A stretch of 7,581 bases of DNA from NCBI GenBank assembly GCA_913050205.1, contig CAJXAU010000067.1, positions 1-7,581 on the forward strand, written 5' to 3'. The DNA is from an uncultured Verrucomicrobiota bacterium. Its GTDB lineage: Bacteria; Verrucomicrobiota; Verrucomicrobiia; Limisphaerales; UBA1096. Shown here piece after piece: positions 1-5,920 of this stretch (the first letter of the stretch is position 1; every line of letters starts with the position of its first letter). The position numbers and the translations under genes are program-made. Under the pieces are notes generated by a model. That model saw only the letters and a list, made by a program, of their open reading frames with translations. It had not been told where the DNA came from and did no database searches.

Positions 1-1695
1 CCTTCACAACCGCTGTTAACTGGCCAACTCATTCGAGAGCTGCCGCTGTCGCCACTACTGGCGCAATGTCTCGTCAACCGGGGCGTTGCCAACAAGGCGG
101 AAGTCAGCGAATTCCTGAATCCCAGGCTCAAGCTGTTGGCCGACCCGTTTCTTATTCCAAACATGGAGACCGCCATCGAGCGGCTTTGGAACGCACGCAG
201 AAACAACGAGCGGTTGCTGATTTATGGTGACTACGATGTAGACGGCATCAGCTCCACCGCCCTTTTGGTGGAGGTGTTGACCGAGCTTGGCTGGAACGCC
301 CAGCCGTATCTCCCCGGACGATTCGACGACGGGTACGGGCTGAGCCCGGTTTCCGCGGAAAAATGCCTCGAGCAATTCGAGGTCGACCTCGTGCTTGCCG
401 TGGATTGCGGCTCCACATCCGTGGATGCCATCGAATTTCTCAATGAGAGGAAAATCGATGTCATCGTTCTCGACCACCATCAAGTCAGCGTCCCCCCGCC
501 CGAGCCGGTGGCGATGGTCAATCCACAACTCAACGATGATTATGCAAACTTCCAAGAACTGTGCTCCGTCGGTCTCGCATTCAAACTCGCCCACGCCATC
601 GTCAAACGCGGCCGACAGGAGGGGCTGCAAGATGAGCGTGACCTCGACCTAAAACGATACCTCGACCTCGTCGCGCTGGGCACCGTTGCGGATCTTGTCC
701 CGTTGATCGGTGAAAACCGGAAACTCCTTCGCGCCGGCCTCGAGCAACTTGGCGAAACCACCCGGCCGGGACTGGTCGCCCTGAAAAAAATTGCCAACGT
801 AAACCAGCCGGTGACTGTATTTAACGTCGGCTTCCACCTTGGCCCGCGTCTCAACGCCGCCGGGCGCATGGAAAACCCAATAGCCTCGCTCAACCTCCTA
901 TTGTCAAAAGACAGCCATGAGGCCGAGAAAAACGCCAACCTGCTCGACGGCTACAATCGCGAACGACAGAAAATCGAGCGCGACATCTCCTCTCAGGCCG
1001 TCGGCCGCATCCGCGAACAGTTTAATCCGGAGAAAGACCTCGTCATCGTCGAGGGCAACATGGAGTGGCATCTCGGCGTCATAGGCATCGTGGCCTCACG
1101 TGTCATGCGCGAGTTTTATCGCCCCACTTTCATCCTCGCGAGCGACGGCGACGGTTGGAAAGGCTCCGCACGGAGCATCGAGGGTTTCGACCTCGCCGAA
1201 GCCATGCGCGGCTGCGACGACCTGCTCAATGACCACGGCGGCCACGCCATGGCTGCAGGGGTTTCAGTCAAGCCGGGCCGGCTCGACGACTTCCGTGAGC
1301 GGATCAATGAGATCGCCAGCAAAATCATCACTCCTGACATGTTTCAACCGCCATTGAAACTCGATGCCGAGACGGACCTCTCCGAGATGACCCTCGTTCG
1401 TGTGGAGGAGATGAGCCAACTCGAGCCGCTTGGTCAGGGTAATCCGGAAATACAACTACTCATCCCCAACCTCACGCTTTCCAGCCCGGTTTACAGGATG
1501 GGCAAGGAGCGACAGCACGCAAAATTCTGGGTCACCGATGAACGCGGCTCCTGCGAGGTGATTGCGTGGAACCTGAAACCGGAAAACGAACCCAAGGACC
1601 AGTTCGACCTCGCCGTGGCACCACAGGTCAACGAGTTCAACGGTCACCGCTCGGTTCAACTCAAGCTTATCGACTGGCGCCCCACCCAAGCCTGA
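1..1695 (+). CDS. recJ: Single-stranded-DNA-specific exonuclease RecJ (5' end missing)
   Basis: RecJ is a cytoplasmic DHH-superfamily 5'-3' exonuclease that degrades single-stranded DNA in recombination, mismatch and base-excision repair, using divalent metal ions. The frame is open from base 1, and 564 residues are visible. Known RecJs are about 560-580 residues, so probably only a few to about 20 N-terminal residues are lost. The first visible residues (LLAQCLVNRG, then EFLNPRLKLLADPF) match the RecJ N-terminal helix region. The TTG at 136 is therefore internal, not the start. Seen in order by visible residue: DYDVDG motif at 77-82, a VDCG metal-site aspartate at 135, DHH at 158-160, GTVAD at 227-231, GPRLNAAGR at 281-289, the DHHA1-type DHGGH at 411-415, and PLGQGNPE at 476-483 leading into a C-terminal OB-fold region. 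All expected catalytic residues are present and there is no frameshift. It converges on the permease gene with an 18-bp gap. The family call is very secure. Confidence 0.96.
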   Translation, partial: PSQPLLTGQLIRELPLSPLLAQCLVNRGVANKAEVSEFLNPRLKLLADPFLIPNMETAIERLWNARRNNERLLIYGDYDVDGISSTALLVEVLTELGWNAQPYLPGRFDDGYGLSPVSAEKCLEQFEVDLVLAVDCGSTSVDAIEFLNERKIDVIVLDHHQVSVPPPEPVAMVNPQLNDDYANFQELCSVGLAFKLAHAIVKRGRQEGLQDERDLDLKRYLDLVALGTVADLVPLIGENRKLLRAGLEQLGETTRPGLVALKKIANVNQPVTVFNVGFHLGPRLNAAGRMENPIASLNLLLSKDSHEAEKNANLLDGYNRERQKIERDISSQAVGRIREQFNPEKDLVIVEGNMEWHLGVIGIVASRVMREFYRPTFILASDGDGWKGSARSIEGFDLAEAMRGCDDLLNDHGGHAMAAGVSVKPGRLDDFRERINEIASKIITPDMFQPPLKLDAETDLSEMTLVRVEEMSQLEPLGQGNPEIQLLIPNLTLSSPVYRMGKERQHAKFWVTDERGSCEVIAWNLKPENEPKDQFDLAVAPQVNEFNGHRSVQLKLIDWRPTQA

Positions 1696-1713
1696 CCCGC
1701 TTGGTCAAGTGTG
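1696..1713. other. Convergent junction between recJ and permease stop codons
   Basis: Only 18 bp separate the TGA of recJ from the TAG of the minus-strand permease gene. No GC stem plus T-run terminator is visible on either strand. The junction contains CGCTTGGTCAAG (1698-1709), which with its next two bases matches 12 of 14 positions of the palindrome CGCTTGGCCAAGCG repeated elsewhere in the window. It may be a decayed copy. A functional role in transcription termination is not shown by the sequence. Confidence 0.4.
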
Positions 1714-3453
1714 CTAGACTTCAAGGTTCGTCATCCTACGAATGCCGGCTCGCAAAGGCAGCCAGCCAAGCAGGAAGGAGATACAAAGAAAAAACATCCA
1801 ACCGGTCCAGAAAGCCAACGTGGAGCTTCCTCCAAATGCCCACCGTGATGTCACCGCCATCAACGCCACCATCCCCACGATGTACAAAAAGCTCAGCACA
1901 AGACAAAGCGTCCCACCGAAACCGCTGACAATCTTGCTCGGGTTTTCCTCGCGAAAATTGGGGTACACCGCCCCCAATCCAACAGCCAGTGCATTTAGCG
2001 TGAACGACATCACACCAACTGTAACCGTGAAGTAAACGATACGGTCGAGCGTAACCGAGAGCATCGCGCAGGACGTCCCCACGAGAATCATCGTCACGGT
2101 CATCGAAACCGCGGTGGAAAAAAGGAACTTGGTCAACAACACCCGTCGCATGCCGAGCGGGGCCATGCCGACGATCCAGACTCTTTTACCCTCAAGTGAA
2201 ATCTGTGGAAAAACAAATCGCGTGGTCAACGTCGCCAAATTCAACGCACACGCGCCGAGGTTTAGATACGAGGTGAGGTCGATCCAAAAATCGCTCGTCA
2301 ATCGATGGGAAAAATAGCGCAGATTCATGATGTATGCCACCAACAGGCCAAGCAGAACAAGCGACTGCCCCCATTGTGTGGTGTCTCGCAAAAATGTTCG
2401 TATATCCTTGATAATCAATGCTCTGGAATCTGCTCTTCCCCACCAGAAAAACTTGGCCAAGCGGTCAAGCAACTTGGGCTGAAATGCCGCTTGGCCAAGC
2501 GCTTGGCCGGCCCCTGCGCTGCGTTTCCAAAACTTCCACCCGACTCCCCCGCCCCGGCTGTTCACCGCCGAGAGTGAGGTAAAAAACAGGCCTCCCGACT
2601 TGGTCATGGCGAGGTAACCGAAAAATAACGTGTGGCTGAGAAGCACCAGTCCAAAGAAAAACGTCCCCATCACGGCCCCCTCCACCCACTGGGTGATGCC
2701 GCTTGAGACCCAATAGCTAGGCAGGTACGGGAAGAGCGAAAACCGTGTCCTGGCCAGTAATCGATCGACCACGTCCAGTACACGAGTCTCGAGCATTTCG
2801 TCGGTCACCGTCTCCGGCTGCAACCACGAACTAATTGCGACGATCACAAGGACAACCACCAGCATTGCCGCCACCTGAAAGGCGAGCCGATCCAGCCAAC
2901 GAGCAAGCCCCAGTGCCGCCCAACTGCCCAGCACGCCCGGTAACACGACGAACAAAGCGACGAAAACCGGAGTCACGAGATAAAAATGCCAGGGCGCATC
3001 ATGGGTTGTACCGTAGGCAATCACCAGTGGCGCGATCAAAAACAGGAACGCCCACGAGGCAAGGATTCCGGACTCGAAAATTTTCCAACGATAAACCACC
3101 TGATGCGGCACCGGCAGCGTGAGCAGGAAATGAGTCTCCCGGTTTCTGAACAAGTTGGTGAAGTTGATGATAACGTTGCTGAGCAGTAGCAACAAAAAAA
3201 GAAATGCAAACAACAGAAACATCATCCGCTCAATCAACACTGGCCCCAGCCCCGGAAAGCTCGAGGTGAACTGCAGCCCCTTATGAAACATTCCGAACGC
3301 CAACAGGGCATAACCGATGACGAACAGCCCCATGAGAAATGCGTGCAACCGGGATCGAGACACGGCCAGCTTTAGGCGACGCCAATTCTGTGTTCGGTTG
3401 ACCCCGGTCAACAGGCGCCAGTACGGAATGGAACGCGGCTCATCCATCGGCAT
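1714..3453 (-). CDS. ABC-2-type transporter permease, about 12 transmembrane helices
   Basis: This 579-residue integral inner-membrane protein is the probable membrane partner of the ATPase encoded just upstream. Hydrophobic stretches lie near residues 37-57, 76-97, 127-148, 156-180, 191-209, 257-281, 360-380, 394-412, 440-466, 473-495, 508-535 and 543-565. This gives two groups of six helices around a cytoplasmic loop at about 282-358. The segment KDIRTFLRDTTQW (349-361) and the later SLEGKRVW with KF (419-443) resemble conserved motifs I recall from large fused ABC-2 permeases (Pfam ABC_tran_2-like); this is memory, not a search. The ATG at 3453 overlaps the ATPase stop by 14 bp, and a second in-frame ATG at 3447 would overlap by 8 bp, so the start is uncertain by two residues. 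Translational coupling is likely. The substrate is unknown. Two copies of the window's palindrome fall in the central loop. Confidence 0.85.
   Translation of the reverse strand: MPMDEPRSIPYWRLLTGVNRTQNWRRLKLAVSRSRLHAFLMGLFVIGYALLAFGMFHKGLQFTSSFPGLGPVLIERMMFLLFAFLFLLLLLSNVIINFTNLFRNRETHFLLTLPVPHQVVYRWKIFESGILASWAFLFLIAPLVIAYGTTHDAPWHFYLVTPVFVALFVVLPGVLGSWAALGLARWLDRLAFQVAAMLVVVLVIVAISSWLQPETVTDEMLETRVLDVVDRLLARTRFSLFPYLPSYWVSSGITQWVEGAVMGTFFFGLVLLSHTLFFGYLAMTKSGGLFFTSLSAVNSRGGGVGWKFWKRSAGAGQALGQAAFQPKLLDRLAKFFWWGRADSRALIIKDIRTFLRDTTQWGQSLVLLGLLVAYIMNLRYFSHRLTSDFWIDLTSYLNLGACALNLATLTTRFVFPQISLEGKRVWIVGMAPLGMRRVLLTKFLFSTAVSMTVTMILVGTSCAMLSVTLDRIVYFTVTVGVMSFTLNALAVGLGAVYPNFREENPSKIVSGFGGTLCLVLSFLYIVGMVALMAVTSRWAFGGSSTLAFWTGWMFFLCISFLLGWLPLRAGIRRMTNLEV
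2452..2508. repeat. Cluster of palindromic repeat copies in the permease gene
   Basis: CTTGGCCAAG lies at 2452-2461 followed by CG, and the full 14-base palindrome CGCTTGGCCAAGCG at 2488-2501. A third half copy, CGCTTGGCC (2500-2508), overlaps the second. In the permease they encode RLAK and LGQA in different frames, inside the central cytoplasmic loop (about residues 316-334). Confidence 0.85.
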
Positions 3454-4165
3454 CCAGAGTCAGCGAGAGGAAAATTGATTCGAGTTTGTTGTCGCGGTTC
3501 GCCGCCTGCAGTTCCTCGTGCGAGCCCACCGCCGCCAGTTTGCCGTGATTCATGATGCCGATGCGGTCGGCCATCTCCTCGGCCACACTTAGTTGGTGGG
3601 TGGAAACAAACACCGTCATCCCCTCGTCGGCTCGCTCGCGCAGGATGTCCTTGAGTACGCGGGCGTGGTGTGGGTCCAGCCCAACCATCGGCTCGTCGAG
3701 CACGAACACTTCGGGCGCGTGCATCAGCGCAGATACGATCGCCACGCGCTGTTTGGTCCCGTGTGACAGCCCTTCGATGGACTTGCCCAAAAACTCACCG
3801 AGGCTGAATCGTTCCGCCAAAACATTGGCCTCACGCTGAATCGAGGACTCGTCCATCCCGAAAAGTTGGCCGGTGAACCGGAAAAACTCGGTGGGCGTCA
3901 GTTTGTCGTAAAGGAACGGAAAATCAGGCACGTAGGCCATTCGTTTGCGTGCCTCCAGAGGGTTGGTTTCGGTATCAATACCGCAGATTCGTACCCGACC
4001 GCTCGTCGCCTTCATCAGGCCGGACATCACTTTAATCGTGGTGGTTTTGCCGGCGGCGTTTGGGCCGAGGATGACAAAAAACTCCCCCTTCGGGACGGTC
4101 AGGCTGACATCGTTCACCGCTGTCAACTCACCGAAGCGCTTGGTTAACCCCTCAATCTCGATCAT
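3440..4165 (-). CDS. ABC transporter ATP-binding protein (ABC-2 exporter type)
   Basis: This 241-residue cytoplasmic ATPase probably powers the permease that follows it. Walker A is GPNAAGKT (34-41), where the usual GPNGAGKT glycine is alanine. The Q-loop position reads YVPDFPFLYD (78-87), with aspartate (81) in place of glutamine. The signature is LSHGTKQR (133-140), Walker B is VFVLDEP (153-159), the D-loop is GLD (162-164) and the switch histidine is H190 in STH. All core catalytic residues are therefore present and it should hydrolyse ATP. Length is normal for a stand-alone nucleotide-binding subunit of the ABC-2 or Gld/Nat-like exporters. The ATG at 4165 overlaps the stop of the upstream gene in an ATGA arrangement (4162-4165). 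The 3' end overlaps the permease start by 14 bp. Both overlaps argue for one operon with coupled translation. Substrate and direction cannot be read from sequence; export or membrane remodelling is inferred from the family. Confidence 0.94.
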   Translation of the reverse strand: MIEIEGLTKRFGELTAVNDVSLTVPKGEFFVILGPNAAGKTTTIKVMSGLMKATSGRVRICGIDTETNPLEARKRMAYVPDFPFLYDKLTPTEFFRFTGQLFGMDESSIQREANVLAERFSLGEFLGKSIEGLSHGTKQRVAIVSALMHAPEVFVLDEPMVGLDPHHARVLKDILRERADEGMTVFVSTHQLSVAEEMADRIGIMNHGKLAAVGSHEELQAANRDNKLESIFLSLTLDADG

Positions 4166-4986
4166 GGCTCTTTTGGTTTTCGTAGCGGGATGCTCTCGTT
4201 GTCCATCACCAGTTGCCCCGGAAACTGTACCTGCAGGATCTCCCCCACTCGGCTCACTCGAACGATGATCTTCCGCTCTCCCGGCAGCTTGAATTCAAGT
4301 CGGTAAATCCTCACTCGCGTGCTGCCAAGGCGCATGGCATCATTAAAGGCGTCCCACTCCAGGCCAAGCGAAAGTGAGCCGATTTCCTCGCCGGCATTCG
4401 CTTGGCCAAGCGGCGGGAGCATCGGCTTGATCAATGGGCCAAGCGTGGGGCCGGCAAATTGTTCCACCATTTTGACCGGATCGTTCATCTCGGTAAATGA
4501 TGCCTCACGTTCCCATTGGCCAAGCGCACCGGTGTATTTCACGTTGAGCACTTCATTGGTTTTGATCGAGTGAAACTCCCAGCGGTTATTTCCCGTATCC
4601 ATCGTCGCATGCAAATCCTGCCAATCCAATTCCGAGTCCAGCCCGGCACGCAGGGACAACCGCACCTTGTCCTGCAGCGGGGCCACATCCACCCGGCCAT
4701 CGACCGCAAGCGTGTAACCGTCAATCGATTCCACCCGACCAACCGGCTGATTCGTCCCCCGAAAATAAATCTCGTCCGGAATGATTTCCCACTGGACGAA
4801 TCCAAGCGATTTTCCACTTTGGAAAACCTGGAGATTCGAAGCATCGGGCGCGTTGAAAATTTTGTCGATGACCACGTCACGGGACACGCGGCTGCCGTGG
4901 CTGGCATCCCCGTATTCGGCACGCCAAAGCAGGACGTTCATGATCGTCCAGAACAGAAGCAGTACCGGGAAGACCAACCGACGCAC
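4162..4986 (-). CDS. Membrane-anchored protein of unknown function in an ABC exporter operon
   Basis: I do not recognise this 274-residue protein. Residues 3-21 are strongly hydrophobic after an N-terminal MRR, giving one membrane anchor or uncleaved signal. There is no lipobox cysteine, so the rest (22-274) should lie outside the cytoplasmic membrane. The exported part has alternating polar and hydrophobic stretches suggesting beta-rich structure, and no cysteine or recognisable enzyme motif. The start is GTG at 4986, 13 bp after the lipoprotein stop, with no clear Shine-Dalgarno. The end overlaps the ATPase start by 4 bp. Position between a peptidoglycan-binding lipoprotein and an ABC pair suggests a periplasmic accessory subunit of the exporter, which is inference. 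The Leu-Gly pairs at 155, 182, 193 and 207 are all encoded by CTTGGC inside full or half copies of the window's repeated palindrome. Confidence is high that it is a gene and low on function. Confidence 0.78.
   Translation of the reverse strand: MRRLVFPVLLLFWTIMNVLLWRAEYGDASHGSRVSRDVVIDKIFNAPDASNLQVFQSGKSLGFVQWEIIPDEIYFRGTNQPVGRVESIDGYTLAVDGRVDVAPLQDKVRLSLRAGLDSELDWQDLHATMDTGNNRWEFHSIKTNEVLNVKYTGALGQWEREASFTEMNDPVKMVEQFAGPTLGPLIKPMLPPLGQANAGEEIGSLSLGLEWDAFNDAMRLGSTRVRIYRLEFKLPGERKIIVRVSRVGEILQVQFPGQLVMDNESIPLRKPKEP
4399..4412. repeat. Full 14-bp palindromic repeat copy
   Basis: This is a perfect CGCTTGGCCAAGCG, identical to the copy at 2488-2501, inside the unknown membrane-anchored protein gene, where it encodes LGQA. 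Half copies GGCCAAGCG flank it at 4362-4370 and 4437-4445. Confidence 0.85.
4516..4526. repeat. Palindromic repeat copy, one arm extended
   Basis: TTGGCCAAGCG matches the 14-mer except for its outer three bases on one side (CCA instead of CGC). It lies in the same gene as the copy at 4399 and encodes Leu-Gly-Gln before Trp157+1. Confidence 0.75.
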
Positions 4987-4999
4987 GGGGCAAATGGGA

Positions 5000-5827
5000 T
5001 CAGTTGCGCTTGGAAGGAATGTAGACGGTCACACCCGGCTTGAGGTCGCGTGAGTTGCGCATCAACCGCGGGTTGGCCGCTTTCAATTGGGAAAACGGGA
5101 TGCCGTACCGTCGTGCCACCGCGTAGAGACTCTCCCCCTGACGAAGCTTGTGGGTACGGCCATCGTTCCCGGCAGGAGTCGCGGAAGGATAACTGGGGCG
5201 GGATGGGATTCCTGTCGAGGGGTTACGCGCCCCCGCGCCCGGCACCGTTGGTCGTGCCCCGGGAAGGGGCGGCTCCGGCGTGACGACAGCAATGTTGGCG
5301 GTCTCGCTCCCGACCTGATTCAAGCGCCCCCGCATTGCCTCAACCTGCCCCTTGAGGGCGCTGTTTTCCGAGTTCGCCTTGGCTAACTGCGTGCGCAGAG
5401 AGTGAATGGCATTGATTTCGGAAGGTGGGATCGGGGCCATTGCGATGTCCTTGGCAATCTCCTTTTTGCAGACCTTGACGAATCCGGCAATGTTGTCGGC
5501 GTGCTTCGAATCCGGCTGAAGGGCCATGTGGCGGTTGAAATGATAACAGGCGGCGACGTAGTCGGTTTTATCACCGCTGCTTGGAGAGTAAAAAATCAGA
5601 GCCAGCTCAAAATGGGCGGCTGCATTAGTCGGATTGTTGGCAATCGCCTGCTCGAAGGAGAGGATGGCCGCGGGGAAATCCATCCGGGCAAGTCGCCCCT
5701 TGCCCCGGACAAAATCAGGATCGTCCTCATGGCTGACACTGCTTCCGCTCGCGGGGTCGCAACCCGCCGCAAGCACGACCAGTGAGGAGACCACCAACAC
5801 CTGTCCCAAGCCGGACCAGAACTTCAT
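5000..5827 (-). CDS. LysM- and TPR-containing lipoprotein
   Basis: This 275-residue predicted lipoprotein has a signal peptide (about 1-22) ending in the lipobox LAAGC, with C23 as the lipidated cysteine. Next come a TPR-like helical pair (about 37-80, including AAILSFEQAIANNPTNAAAH) with a partly conserved continuation to about 125. A short heptad-like coiled coil follows at about 138-172, and a Pro/Gly/Ala/Ser-rich linker at about 183-222. A C-terminal LysM domain spans about 225-272 (HKLRQGESLYAVARRYGIP ... LKPGVTVYIP). LysM binds the glycan of peptidoglycan, and TPRs bind proteins, so a cell-wall-anchored scaffold is likely. The frame stays open upstream to 6088, but ATG 5827 is chosen because it directly precedes the signal peptide and avoids running over the divergent ftsK start. 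It is first in a four-gene minus-strand operon. No enzymatic domain is seen. Confidence 0.88.
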   Translation of the reverse strand: MKFWSGLGQVLVVSSLVVLAAGCDPASGSSVSHEDDPDFVRGKGRLARMDFPAAILSFEQAIANNPTNAAAHFELALIFYSPSSGDKTDYVAACYHFNRHMALQPDSKHADNIAGFVKVCKKEIAKDIAMAPIPPSEINAIHSLRTQLAKANSENSALKGQVEAMRGRLNQVGSETANIAVVTPEPPLPGARPTVPGAGARNPSTGIPSRPSYPSATPAGNDGRTHKLRQGESLYAVARRYGIPFSQLKAANPRLMRNSRDLKPGVTVYIPSKRN

Positions 5828-5834
5828 CGCCCGA

Positions 5835-5840
5835 ACTGTA
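5835..5840 (-). promoter_or_regulatory. Candidate -10 box for the lipoprotein operon
   Basis: Read on the minus strand this is TACAGT, close to TATAAT, followed by seven bases and then the ATG at 5827. Transcription would begin at or next to the start codon, giving a leaderless or nearly leaderless message. The best -35 candidate (TTGCGT, 19 bp upstream) is weak. This is a motif reading only. Confidence 0.28.
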
Positions 5841-5908
5841 ATCAGGCTTTTACCGAAAACGCAACCTCTGTTCACGGCAAAACGCTTTTTCTTCAGACAC
5901 GATGCCTC

Positions 5909-5914
5909 TACACT
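5909..5914 (+). promoter_or_regulatory. Candidate -10 box for ftsK
   Basis: The hexamer TACACT stands six bases before the GTG at 5921. It mirrors the TACAGT six to seven bases before the divergent lipoprotein gene. If real, the ftsK transcript would begin at about the GTG. No good -35 match is seen at 16-18 bp spacing, only a T-rich stretch. Confidence 0.28.
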
Positions 5915-5920
5915 CCCGTC

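Larger units (their letters stand above)
5828..5920. promoter_or_regulatory. Divergent promoter region between the lipoprotein operon and ftsK
   Basis: This 93-bp region lies between two divergently read genes and must carry at least the promoters for both, unless they are transcribed from further inside. It is more AT-rich in its middle (a T-run at 5886-5890) than the genes around it. No strong Shine-Dalgarno is seen before either start. Candidate -10 hexamers on each strand are listed separately. No clear operator palindrome is visible. Confidence 0.55.

Noticed and set aside
136..138. TTG as the start codon of recJ
   Set aside because: The frame is open to base 1 and the upstream residues match the RecJ N-terminal region, so the gene starts before the window.
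55..630. A 191-residue minus-strand frame
   Set aside because: It is antisense to the conserved RecJ catalytic core and has no recognisable motif.
1696..1713. Rho-independent terminator between recJ and the permease
   Set aside because: There is no GC-rich stem with a workable loop and no T-run on either strand. The CTTG/CAAG arms leave only two bases for a loop.
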